A DNA stretch of 64,000 nt, from the NCBI RefSeq assembly GCF_937616625.2, contig NC_065574.1, forward strand, positions 28,956,501 through 29,020,500, written 5' to 3'. The position numbers and the translations under genes are program-made. This document shows, in pieces, positions 1 through 11,232 of this stretch (positions within the stretch are counted from its first letter, which is position 1; each line of letters begins with the position of its first letter). The notes beneath the pieces are model-generated. The model did no database searches. It was not told the origin of the DNA and saw nothing but the letters and a program-made list of their open reading frames with translations. The stretch is from Mercurialis annua (lineage: Eukaryota > Streptophyta > Magnoliopsida > Malpighiales > Euphorbiaceae).

Positions 1-413
1 TAATAATATCGTTAGTAACTTGCAAACTCACTCAGTATTTTCCCAAATACTGACCCCTCACTCTGATGTTTGCAGGTAGGCAGAGTCAGATAAGACAAAC
101 CATTTCCACTGTGCCAGAAGTCAGTGGACTTGCACAAGTATGAGTTTCTAAAGCTGCAGTAGTCAGTAGGTGTCAGTACTAGATAAACTTTTTGACTTCA
201 AACAGTATTTTTATATTGTAAACTTTAATATGATATTTTAATATCTATAAGTGTATTATCCGAAAGGGTTTTCCTAGAAATGTTTTAATATGTATTATGT
301 ATTATACTTTTATTTGCAAAAAATTATTAGTGGTTTTAGGCTTGCTACGGGTTTTGGAGCTACCACTCCCATTCCCTAGCGCCGGTCTCGGCTCAATAAA
401 TTGGGTCGTGACA
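1..413 (+). mobile_element. Tekay-like Ty3 LTR, 3' part (window-edge partial)
   Basis: The stretch ends in GGGTCGTGACA, the same terminus that closes both LTRs of the Tekay-type element further right, where it is seen in the other orientation as TGTCACGACCC. Inside are matching blocks such as CTCACTCAGTAT, ACTGACCCCTCAC and GGCTTGCTACGGGTTT. The element runs forward. No primer-binding site follows the terminus, so this is a 3' or solo LTR whose body lies left of the window. Copia sequence starts directly after it, suggesting insertion into, or rearrangement with, the copia element. It is clearly diverged from the LTRs at 14.5 and 21.7 kb, so it is a separate subfamily or an older copy. Confidence 0.8.
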
Positions 414-2439
414 GTTCGGAACATATCATGTAACTGATATCCGATAAATTTGGACTCAAAATCAATCATGGAAAGGTTATGTTGGATATCCTAAAGACAG
501 TTTAGGATATTGTTTCTATATTCGAACCGAACAAACAATCGTTGTTTATCAGTGGTAGTCTTTCTTAATAAAGCGTTTATTCAAGAGGGACACTAAGAAA
601 GGAATATAGAATTAGATGAGGAGTCATCTAGTTACCAACAAAATAATGAATCAATGAAGATTGATCAAACCCACTAAAAGCCGGAGTTAGTAAAAGATGT
701 ATCTACATTAACAACTCGTAGATTAAGTTGAGTATCTCGTCCACTGGAGAGAGATGGTTTTCCCACATGATAAACAAGAGTTGTTTAGTCATGGAGTAAA
801 ATATCAAATGTTGATCCCTCTACTTATGAGGAAACTATATGTGATATAGATTCTTCAAAATTGGTTTGAAGGAATAAAATCTGAAATGGATTCCATATAA
901 AGAAACCAAATTTTAGGAGCTAGTCGATCCATCCAAAGGTATTATACCAATAAGGTTTAAATGGATCTTCAAATGTAAAATTGGTACTAATGGAAAGGTG
1001 GAGACCTTTAAAGCTAGGCTTGTTGTAAAAGAGTTTTGCTAGAGGCAAGAAGTTGTATTGTGAATACACTTTATCGCCGGTAGCCATGCTTAAGTCCATC
1101 AAGATTTTTCTTACCAAGGCTACACATTCAGAATTTGTGGTTGGACATATGGTTGTAAGAACCACATTCCTTAATGGTTAAATTAAGGAGTATATCTATA
1201 TGGAACAAGTCGAGGATTTTGAATCCGAAGAAGGTTCCAAGGCGTGTAAGCTAAAATGATCCCTAGTGGATGGAAAGAAAGCTTCGAGTTTCGTCATCTT
1301 GATAAATCCGTAAGGAGTTATGAATTTATTAAAAATGATGATTAACCCAATGTTTACAAGAAGGTTAGTGGGAGCAGACTCACTTTCATGATCTTGCATG
1401 TAGATAACTTATTACTAATAAATAATAATATCGGAATGTTAACTTTTGAAAAACTTTGGTTTATCTAATATGTACTCCATCAAAGACCTCGGAGAGGTAG
1501 CCTAAATTCTCAGTATTAGACTCTATAGAGATAGATCTAAGAGAATAATTGGTTTCTCCTAAAGGCTCTTCTTAGAAAAGATATTGAAGTAGTTCAATAT
1601 GGAAGTTCTAAGAGAGGATTGATACTAGTTAGGCATAAAATTCTTCTTTCAAAGGGAGTGTCTTCCGAAACTTCTGAAGAAAGAAAGAATCTAGCAAAGA
1701 TACCATAAGCTTCGGCAATTGGTAGTCTGAGGTATGTGTTGCCACATACAAAGCTAGAAATTGTCTATGCGGTTAATGGGACTAATCGGTTTTAATCCAA
1801 TCTATGTTGAGAACATTGGATGGTTGTTAAAGGTATCTTTAAGTACTTTTATAGAACTAAAGATATGGTATTAACAAATGGAGAACGAGATTTTTAAGTA
1901 GACCGTTTTACAGATTCTGATTAATAATCAGATATGGATAATAGAGAGTCTATCTCCAGATTCATATTTATCTATAATGAAGGAGTAGTGAGCTAGCAGT
2001 GTTCTAAGCAAGAATCAACTCCATACTCCATTATAGAAGCCGAGTATATTATGACATGAGATGTCGTAATAGAAGGTGTTTGGATAAATTAGTTTATAAC
2101 TGAACTAAGTACGGTTTTCTTCCATTAAGTCGAAAGTTCCTCTTTTCTGCGACCACAATGGTGCTACTACCCTAGCAAAAAAAAAACCGGGTCTCACAAT
2201 TTATCCGAACATAAGGAATGGCATTATCATATTATCTAAAGAAATTGTTAGAAAGAGAAAATTGTTTCTCTAAAAGATAGCATTAGCCAATAACACGGCT
2301 AACCCACTAACAAAGACCATGACTTGGAGTCAGTAAGGTTTACATGACTTAGAGTCATTAAGGTTTACATGACTTAGAGTCATTAATATTTACATCTTGT
2401 GAAGATGGGGCTTAGATATAGTTGTCAATGGCACTAGTG
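414..2439 (+). pseudogene. decayed Ty1/copia pol (end of integrase, RT, RNase H)
   Basis: All three forward frames carry scattered pieces of a copia polyprotein in the expected order. First comes the end of integrase with its GYPKDSLGY-like and RRLSxVSRP-like segments (about 470-760). RT follows, with FKWIFK, ETFKARLVVK and SPVAMLKSI-like matches (about 950-1110) and the catalytic box at 1397-1408 reading HVDN where YVDD is expected. RNase H has an SKQES...EAEYIM-like match near 2000-2060. Many stop codons and frameshifts break every stretch, so nothing here can be translated. Gag, protease and the 5' LTR are not in the window. The 3' LTR follows immediately. Family: Angela-like, from the long LTR and its first bases. 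The class is secure; the clade is inferred. Confidence 0.85.
2318..2391 (+). repeat. three tandem copies of a ~26-bp motif upstream of the copia PPT
   Basis: CATGACTTRGAGTCA is present three times at a spacing of about 26 bp, each followed by a TAAGGTTTA-like link; the last copy is slightly diverged. It lies just after the end of the pol coding remnants, in the spacer before the polypurine tract. No function is evident. Confidence 0.8.
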
Positions 2440-2440
2440 C

Positions 2441-2451
2441 AAGTGGGAGAT
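2441..2451 (+). promoter_or_regulatory. polypurine tract of the copia element
   Basis: AAGTGGGAGAT directly precedes the LTR start TGTTAG. A purine-rich tract at this place primes plus-strand DNA synthesis in LTR retrotransposons, and it fixes the start of the 3' LTR at 2452. Confidence 0.8.
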
Positions 2452-4440
2452 TGTTAGTAGTATGTGCCCTAGGGCCATTTGATCGTGTATATTTGTAGAA
2501 TTAATCCCAATGGCAAAGATATATATGTTCTATTTGAACTAAGTGTCTCATCAACTAAGTGTTCATGTATTATGTATTGTCCTTATCACATTGTGGTAGA
2601 ATCTATTCTTAAGGTGTTAAGAATATGAGTGACAGATTCTTTTATACAAGTGATCTAAATAACCGTTCGTGATCGATGGGGTCCTGCGAATAAGGGCATT
2701 GCATTATCCCAGAAAGATCGTCACCTCTGTTTATTCTCCTGATTAGTGAAGAGTTACTAAATTATAGGAAGTAGTGAGTCTCATACTACTTGATGGGGAT
2801 CAGAATAAACATGTGGACACTCAAGGTGTTGAGTTAGTCGAACAAGTGACGCTAGATGACTTATACATGGTAATTCATTAAAGTCAATTTAATATCATCT
2901 AGTTCATAATTGTACATATGTCCTTTGACTTGCGGTGACACTATCTTGTATATAGGTGATTAGAGTTTGATACTCCTTAACCCTAGATCTTTCATGAGCT
3001 AGGGCCGCGGGATGTGTTGGCTCTAGTTAGTTGTATATGGAGATAGGGGGTTTAACCTAGAAAGGATTCATCACTCTGGATGAACTGAGACAAGATTCTA
3101 TGCTATCTTAAATTGTTCTTGATGGATGATAAAACCTGCGCAGGTGTATATGACTTACATAGAAAGTTGTTTCTAGTGGAAGTCATATTTATCAAGAATT
3201 AGAACTGGGAGATGAGGTCATATAATCAAGACATACAGTGTTTGACTTAACCGTGACACTAGTCGAGATTGGAATCTAAGATGAAGGGAATTTTGAGTAA
3301 ACGGTAATTATGAACATTGGTTCAAAAAGAATGCATCGAAACATTCATCTCTATTTTGGGGGTCGTGATATGTTGCTAGACGTCACTCTCGATCTACGAG
3401 AATTAATAATTAAATGGGATTTAATTATTTAATATAAGAAAGGCGTTTCTTATGTCTCTCGTTGCCATATAGATGTGAACCTAGTTAGTCACACACAATA
3501 GAGTGTGCAACCGATTGAGTTTACGAAAGATGGATTTCATATAGATACTAGCATATCTCGAAAATTAATCTAAGATGAAAAACAAGTACAAATTAGGGAC
3601 TAATTTGTAAGAGTTATAAATTAGTAGGAACCTAATTGTACTATGTCCAAGTTAATTATGGACTAATTTATAAGAGTTATAAATTAGTAGGAACCTAATT
3701 ATATTTTAACCAAGTTTTATGATTAGAAGGCTTAAGTAATTAATTAGTGTAATTAATGATACTTAAAGCACTAATCATAAGTTAATGGAATGATGATGTC
3801 ATGGTTATGATGAGATAAGCTTATGTCATATAAGGGATGTCATATGATGACATCACCTATATGATGTCACCTATGTGATGTCACCACATGAAAGGTGTCA
3901 TGTGGTGGCAACACCTTTGCTTGGTGTGTGACACCTAGCATGCAAGGTGTTGCATTCTTAAGACATGCTCTAGCCTATTAATAGAGCATGTCCTTGCTCA
4001 TTTCACAAGAACATACAACACACATCTCACTATAAAGTTGTAGAGAGAGAAAGCACTTGAAGGAGTTCAAGTATTCATCGATCACGGGAAAAACTTGGCG
4101 ACGTTTTTCATACATCCGAGCAAGGTAGTGATCGCGGCGAGAGTTTGAGCTTAGGGCTGCTTGGCAAGAGGAACTCTTATGGATTACTTCAAGGCGAGGA
4201 TTCAATCGGACGCATACTCGTGTGGACGAGCTTGAGGTCGTCGTACTTTCGGGACTACAAGAATCATTGGAGAATCGACATAGGTATTCTTCTTATAATT
4301 CCTAGATGCGTGCTTTAATTACTAAATGATACGAAGATCCATTTGTTGTTGATATGATCAACTTTAGGATCCGAATTGTTGGAATTTCGATTTTGAATTG
4401 AAATATACGATCCGGACCCGCGCCTCTCGCTGTGCCAACA
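2452..4440 (+). mobile_element. Angela-like copia 3' LTR (1,989 bp)
   Basis: Starts TGTTAGTAGTATGTGCCCTAGG right after the polypurine tract and ends GTGCCAACA exactly where the satellite begins. Start and length resemble the Angela/BARE group, whose LTRs begin TGTTGGAA-TATGCCCTAG and are close to 2 kb. A TATA-like CCTATTAATAGAG at about 3974 is the probable promoter core. Internal repeats include a 63-bp-spaced duplication (about 3597-3716, GAACCTAATT-containing) and three GATGTCAC-containing units around 3836-3883. No coding sequence is expected here. The last 86 bp recur at 26213-26298. The 5' LTR lies outside the window, so age cannot be estimated. Confidence 0.85.
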
Positions 4441-7400
4441 GCTTATATCGCGTCACTATTTTCTCTAATGCGTCGTTCTGATTACCGTAAGCATGGTTTG
4501 GTTATATTACGCAAAGTGTGTATGAAAAATGACAATTGATTAGTATGTCGCGTCTCAAGTCTATTTAACGAGTCGTTCCAACTACCTAAGCATAGTTAGG
4601 TCGTATTACGCAAAGTGTGCGTGAAAAATGACAATAGATTAGTATGTCGCGTCTTAAGTCTATCTAACGCGTCGTTCCAATACCTAAAATGGTTAGGTTT
4701 TATTAGGCAAAGTGTGCGTTGAAAAGTGACGCTAGATAAGTATGTCCCGTCTCCGATCTCTTTTACTCGTCGTTCCGATTACCTAAGCATGGTTAGGTTA
4801 TATTACGCGAGGTGTGCGTCAAAAGTGACGCTAGATTATGTTGCGTCTCAAGGCTCTTTATCGCGTCGTCCCGATTACCTAAGCATGCTTAGGTTATATT
4901 TTGCAAAGTTTGCATGAAAAGTGACGCTAGATTAGTATGTCGTATCTGATGTCTCTTTAACGCGTTGTTCCGATTATCATTCTTATGTCGCGTCACAAGT
5001 CTCTCTAACGCGTCTGATTACTTAAGCATGGTTAGGTTATAGTACGCAAAGTGTGCGGGAAAATTAACAATAGACTAGTAATTTGTGTCTCAAGTCCTTT
5101 TAACGCGTCGTTCCAATTACCTAAGCATGGTTTGGTTATATTACGCGAAGTATGAGTTAAAAGTGACGCTAGATTAGTATATCACGTCACATGTCTCTTA
5201 AACGGATCGTTCCGATTACCTAACTATGCTTAGCTTCGTGAAAAGTGACTCTTGATTAGTATGTCGCGTCACAAGTCTTTTTAACGAGTCGTTCTGATTA
5301 CCTAGGCATAGTTAGGTTATATTACACAAAATGTGCGTTAAAATGTGACGTTACATTGGTAGTATGTCGCGTCACAAATCTCTTTAATGCGTTGTTCCGA
5401 TTACCTAAGCATGGTTAGGTTATATTACGGAAAGTGTGCGTGAAAAGTGACGTTAGATTAGTATGTCGCGTCACAAGTCTCTTTATCGTGTCGTTCCGAT
5501 TACCTATGCATGGTTTGGTTATATTACGCTAAGTGTACCATAAAAGTCACGCAAGAATAGTGTGTCGTGTCACAAATTTCTTTAACGCATCGGCCTGATT
5601 ACCTAACAATGGTTTGGTTATATTACGCAAAGTGTGCATGAAAAGTGACGCAGTATAATGTCGCGTCACAAGTCTTTTTAACGCGTCGTCCCGATTACCT
5701 AAGCATGGCTAGGTTATGCTACACAACGTGTGTGTGAAAAGTGACGCTATATAAGTATATCGCGTCACAAGTCTCTTTAACGTGTAGTTCAGATTACCTA
5801 TGCATGAATAGGTTAGGCAAAGTGTGCGTGAAAAGCGACGCTAGATAAATATGTCGCATCACAAGTCTCATTAACGCATTGTTCCGATTACCTAAGCATG
5901 GTTAGATTATAGAAAGTGTGCGTTAATAGTGACGCTAGATTAGTAGTATGTCGTGTCACAAGTCTCTTTAATGCGTCGTTCCGATTACCTAAGCATGGTT
6001 AGGTTATATTACGCAAAGTGTGCGTGAAAAGTGACGCTAGATTAGTATGTCGCGTCACAAGTCTCTTTATCGTGTCGTTCCGATTACCTAAGCATGGTTC
6101 GGTTATATTACGCTAAGTGTACCTTAAAAGTGACGCTAGATTAGTATGTCATGTCACAAATCTCTTTAACGCGTCGTCCTGATTGCCTTACAATGGTTTA
6201 GTTATATTACGCAAAGTGTGCGTGAAAAGTGATGCTATAATGTCACGTCACAAGTCTCTTTAACGCGTCGTCCCGATTACCTAAGCATGGCTAGGCTATA
6301 TTACACAAAGTGTGCGTGAAAAGTGACGCTATATAAGTACGTCGCCTCACTAGTCTCTTTAACACGTAGTTCCTATTGCCTATGCATGAATAGGTTATAT
6401 TAAGCAAAGTGTGCGTGAAAAGTGACGCTAGATAAATATGTCGCGTCACAAGTCTCATTAAAGCGTTGTTCTGATTACCTAAACATGGTTTGATTATATA
6501 ACGCAAAGTGTGCGTATTAGGTGGCGCTACATTAGTAGTATGTCGCGTCACATGTCTCTTTAACGCGTCGTTCTGATTACCTAAGCATGGTTAGGTTATA
6601 TTACGCAAAGCGTGCGTGAAAAGTGATGCTAGATTAGTAAGTCGTGTCTCAAGTCTCTTTAACACGTCGTTCCGATTACCTAAGCATAGTTAGGTTATAT
6701 TACGCAAAGTGTTCGTTAAAGAGTGACGCTAGATTAATATGTCAAGTCACGTGTCTCTTTAACGCGTCGTTCTGATTACCTAACAATGGCTATTTTATAT
6801 TACGTATAGTGTGTTTGAAAAGTGATGCTATATAAGTATACTGCGTCACAAGTCTCTTTAATGCGTCGTTCCGAATACCTAAGCATGGTTAAGTTATATT
6901 ACGCAAAGTGCATGTTATTAGTGACGCTAGATTACTAAGTCGCGTCTCAAGTCTCTTTAACGCGTCGTTTCGATTACCATGCTTATGTGGCGTGACAAGT
7001 CTCTCTAACGCGTTGTTCATATTACCTAAACATGGTTAGTTTATATATTAGCAAAGTGTGCGTGAAAAGGATCAATAGATTAGTATGTCCCATCTCAAGT
7101 CTCTTTTACGAATTGTTCGGTTTACCTGAGCATGGTTATGTTACATTACGCAAAGTGTGCATGAATAGTGACGCTAGATTAGTATGTCCAGTCTCAAGTC
7201 TCTTTAACGCGTCGTTCCGATTACCTAAGCAAGGTTAGGTTATATTAAGCAAAGTGTGCGTAAAAAGTGTAGCTAGATTAGTATGTTTCGTCTCAAGTCT
7301 TTTTGTCGCGTCGTTGATTACCATACTTATCTTGCATTACAAGTCTCCGTATCGCGTCGTTCCGATTACCTAAGCATGGTTAGGTTATATTACGCAAAAT

Positions 7401-9736
7401 GTTCGTGAAAAGTGACGTTAGATTAGTATGTCGCATCGTAAGTCTCTCTAACACGTCGTTCTGATTTCCTATGCATGGTTAGGTTATAGTACGCAAAGTG
7501 TGCGTGAAAAGTGATGCTAGATTAGTACGTCGCGTCTCAAGTCTCTCTAACGCTTCTTTCCAATTTCCTAACCATGGGTAGGTTATATTACAATGTGTGC
7601 GTAAAAAGTGACGCTAGATTTATATGGCGCGTCTCAAGTCTCTTTAACACTCCGTTTTGATTACCATGCTTATGTCGCATCACAAGTCTCGCTAACGCGT
7701 CGTTCCGATTAGAATGTCGCATCTTAAGTCTATCAAACACATCGTTCCGATTACCTAAGCATGTAGGTTATATGATGAAAAGTATGCGTGAAAAGTGATG
7801 CTAGATTAGTATGTCGTTTCTCAAGTCTCTTTAATGCGTCGTTTTCATTACCATGGTTATTTCGCGTCACAAGTTTCTCTAACGGGTCGTTCCGATTACC
7901 TATGCATGGATAGGGTATATTACGCAAAGTGTGCATGAAAAGTAACAATAAATTAGTATGTCGCATCTTTAGTCTCTTTAACTGTCGTTCTGATTACCTA
8001 AGCATGGTTAGATTATACTACGCAAAGAGTGCGTGAAAAGTGACGCTAGATTAGTATGTCGCGTCTCAAGTATCTTTAACGCGTCGTTCCGATTACCAAA
8101 GAATGGTTAAGTTATATTATGCAAAGTGTGCGAGAAAAGTAATGCTAGATTGGTATGTCGTGTCTCAAGTATCTTTCACGCGTCGTTCTGATTACCTAAG
8201 CATGGTTAAGTTATATTATGCAAAGTTTGCGTGAAATGTGACGCTAGATTTGTATGTCGCGTCTCAAGTCTCTTTAACGCGTCGTTTAAATTACCATGCT
8301 TATGTCGTGTCACAAGTCTTTCTAACGCGTTGTTCCAATTACCTAAGCATGGTTTGGTTATAGTACGCAAAGTGTGCGAGAAAAGTAACTATAAATAAGT
8401 ATGTCGCGTCTCAAGTCTATATACCGCGTCCTTCTGATTACCTAATATTACAGAAAGTGTGCGTAAAAAGTGACAATTGATTAGTATGTCGTGTATGAAG
8501 TCTATTTAACACGTCGTTCTGATTACCTAAGAATTGTTAGGATATATTACGCAAAGCGTAAGTGAAATGTGATGCTTGATTAGTATGTCGCGTCTCAATT
8601 CTCTTTAATGCATTGTTTTGATTACCTAAGCATGGTTAGGTTATATTATACAAAGCGTGCGTGAAATGTGACGCTTGATTAGTATGTCTCGTCTCAAGTT
8701 TGTTTAACGCGTCGTTCCGATAACCTAAGCATTGTTAGGTTATATAACGCAAAGTGTGCGTGAAAAGTGACGCTAGATAAGTATGCCGCGTCATAACTCT
8801 CTCTAACACGTCGTTCTGATTACCTATGCATGGTTAGGTTATATTACGCAAAGTGTGCGTAAAACGTGACGCTAGATTAGTATGGCGCGTCTCAAGTCAC
8901 TTTAACGCGTCGTTTCGATTACCATGCTTATGTTGCGTCACAAGTCTCTCTAGCGCGTTGTTCCGATTACCTACAATGGTTAGGTTATTTTACGTATAGT
9001 GTGCGTGAAAAGTGATGCTATATAAGTATGTCGCGTCACAAGTATCTTTAACGCGTCATTCGGATTATCTAAGCATGGTAAGGTTATATTACGCAAAGAG
9101 TGCGTAAAAAATGACGCTAGATTAGTATGTCGCATCAGAAGTCTATTTAACGCGTCGTTCTGATTACCTATCAATGGTTAGGTTATTTTACGTGAAGTGG
9201 GCATGAAAAGTGACGCTATATAAGTATGTCGTCTCACAAGTCTCTTTAACGCATCGTTCGGCTTATCTAAGCATGGTTAGGTTATATTATGCAAAGTGTG
9301 CGTTAAAAGTGACGCTAGATTAATATGTCGCGTTACAAGTCTCTTTAACGCGTCGTTCTCAATATCTAACAGTGGTTTAGTTATATTATGCAAAGTGTGC
9401 ATGAAAAGTGACGCTATATTAGTACGTCGCGTCACAAGTCTCTTTAACGCGCCGTTCCGATTACCTAAGAATGCTTAGTTTATATTACGCAAAGTGTGCA
9501 TTAAAAGTGAGGCTAGATTAGTAAGCCGCGTCACAAGTCTCTTTGACGCGTCGTTCCGGTTACCTATGCATGGTAAGGATATATTATGTAATGTGTGCAT
9601 GAAAAGCGACGCTATATAAGTATGTCGCGTCACAAGTCGCTTTAACGCGTCGTTCCAATTATCTATGCATGGTTAGGTTATATTATGCAAAGTGTGCGTT
9701 AAAAGTGATGCTATATAAGTATCTCGCGTCTCAAGT
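4441..9736 (+). repeat. satellite block 1, forward orientation
   Basis: About 54 tandem units, nearly all of the 99-bp long type. Landmarks in order are GATTACC, CCTAAGCATGGTTAGG, TATATTACGCAAAGTGTGCG, GAAAAGTGACGCTAGATTAG, TATGTCGCGTC, CAAGTCTCTTTAACGCGTCG and TTCC. Short units (GATTACCATGCTTATGTCGC-like) are few, starting near 4972, 6972, 7315, 7659, 7845, 8289 and 8917. Two or three copies of a ~585-bp higher-order repeat lie at about 5340-6540. Many units carry GCTATATAAGTA in place of GCTAGATTAGTA, a variant shared only with the block that starts at 23118. No genes. Confidence 0.95.
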
Positions 9737-9986
9737 TGTTACGGATGGGCTAGGACTTCAAAAGATTGAAGATGCTAATTTTGATGGGATTGATGAAGAA
9801 AGCAGAATGGATATCCAAGATCCGTTGAGTTTATCCCAAGGACCAATTACAAGGTCATGGGCCAAGAAGCTTCAAGAGACCTTAAATGGTTATATACAAG
9901 GCTGGGCTAATCTTCAAACTTATTCAAATGAAGATTCTGAAAAATGGGCTTTGTATAACATACTTAAAGCCCATATTCAAGACTAG
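9737..9986 (+). pseudogene. Ty3 polyprotein C-terminal segment inside the LTR
   Basis: An open frame of about 83 codons with the motif GPITRSWAKKLQETLNGYIQ ends in TAG. GPxTRxxAKKLQ is the common C-terminal signature of CRM/Reina-type Ty3 polyproteins. No start belongs to it here: the open frame to its left runs into satellite by chance. It would be the last part of pol in a complete element, after integrase. The matching stretch of the 3' LTR has been deleted, so its presence in both LTRs cannot be checked in this window. Confidence 0.65.
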
Positions 9987-10364
9987 GGTCCATTATTTCG
10001 AATTTTACTTATTTACAAGTATGCCATTGGTGGCTGAGACATTATAAATAATTTGTTTTCGGGTTTTACAATCAGATCATGATATATTGATATTTGTTTC
10101 ATAGAAACCCTTGTTTTATTCTTGTATTCATATTGAATGCTTTTCACTTATCAAAGATCCGATCAATCTTTATGGCGTGCTAGTAATTAGGATTTAATAG
10201 ACTTAATCTTTTAGGTTCTATTTACACTTGATCTTTATAATCTGATCTAGAGTGATCCTAGGGTTTTGAATCAGATAGGTATTGGGTTTTTATGTTAGTG
10301 ATTATACGGGTTCTTGGGCGTTGCATTAAGGGTTCATATAGCCTATCGTTGAAGGTTCGTATCA
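9737..10364 (+). mobile_element. 5' LTR of CRM-like Ty3 element A
   Basis: Begins TGTTACGG directly after satellite and ends CGTATCA two bases before the primer-binding site. The last 324 bp match the truncated 3' LTR at 22794-23117 with about 16 hand-counted mismatches (roughly 95% identity). The first 250 bp (to the stop at 9984-9986) are an open frame resembling a Ty3 polyprotein C-terminus, with GPITRSWAKKLQ. In CRM chromoviruses the polyprotein end is known to lie inside the LTR, which fits. The alternative is that 9737-9986 is the tail of another copy sharing this LTR. The LTR end is certain; the LTR start is inferred from the TG dinucleotide and the satellite junction. Confidence 0.75.
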
Positions 10365-10366
10365 TT

Positions 10367-10378
10367 TGGTATCAGAGC
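10367..10378 (+). promoter_or_regulatory. primer-binding site of element A (initiator tRNA-Met)
   Basis: TGGTATCAGAGC, two bases after the LTR end, is the standard plant site complementary to the 3' end of initiator tRNA-Met. It sets the orientation of element A as forward and the 5' LTR end at 10364. Confidence 0.93.
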
Positions 10379-11232
10379 TTTGGCTCTTGAAAATCAGGTT
10401 GGTTATCCATTTATTTCATGTGTTTGATTTAGTTTTCTTGTTCTTAAATTTGCTGTTTAAAGAAAAAAAACAAAAAAAAAAGGGAAAAAAGGAATCTGAA
10501 ATTCTGTTCTTGAAATTTCAGATCAAAAAAAAGTACAAAAAGAAGAGAGAAAAGAAATCTGAAATCTTGAAGAAGCTATATGGTCTTTTTTGTTGGTTTT
10601 GATATTTGTGAGTTTGATTGCAAAAATTAATGTGTGCAAGTGAAGTGGTGGAAATCAAGAGCATTCAAGGGGTTATTAATTGGCAAATCAGTTCTGAATT
10701 TTTTTTTTCTAATCTAAAGGGGAATTGTATTGAGTTTAAGGCTGTTTTAAGTGATTTATTTGAGAAATTCGAATTTGAAAGGATTGACACCATATAAGAT
10801 CTTTTCATTACCTTTTTTTTCTTGTTTCCTAGACATATTATTCTTGCATCTAGATATTTCTTTTATTTGTCTTTTGATTCCATTTGAGTTTTCTTTTCTT
10901 CAATTCTGTATTCTTTGACTTGGATACACCTTTGGAGTTTTCATGATATATATTGCGTTTTTTGCTTCTTAAGTATTTAAAACTTGATTATTAGTATTTT
11001 CATAAGGTTTGGTTGGAAATTTGTAGTTGAACTGATTCACATAAGAATAATTGAAATAAAGCATGAGTGGTGTGAGTTAAGCCTTGTGAGATCATTATTT
11101 TTGTGTGTTAAACACGAGTGAACAACCCCATCTTTTGAGTGCAAACACGTGAGGGAGTGTGTGAGGAATCTGTTTGCTCTTAACTTTTTTTTCGTTTTTC
11201 TATTCTGCCATCTTTTCTTTTTCAGGGTCACT
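10379..11232 (+). other. untranslated leader of element A
   Basis: Between the primer-binding site and the gag start. It holds strongly A-rich tracts at about 10460-10560 interrupted by repeats of GAAATCTGAAAT-like sequence, and T-rich tracts around 10690-10930 and 11180-11215. Open frames here are short and of low complexity. The leader is expected to carry packaging and dimerisation signals, but none can be recognised. Confidence 0.7.

Noticed and set aside
4441..9736. Short open frames inside the satellite, including all those with MVRLYY, MCVKSD or HTLRNIT-like repeats
   Set aside because: They are translations of the repeat unit in frames kept open because unit lengths are multiples of three. 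They break every few units and occur on both strands in all blocks.
9669..9986. An open frame running from satellite into the LTR of element A, resembling a fusion gene
   Set aside because: Its first third is satellite translation joined by chance to the polyprotein tail at 9737. No promoter or splice evidence.
10366..10602. An open frame of 78 codons after the primer-binding site of element A
   Set aside because: Low-complexity Lys/Leu-rich translation of A-rich leader sequence, beginning inside the primer-binding site.
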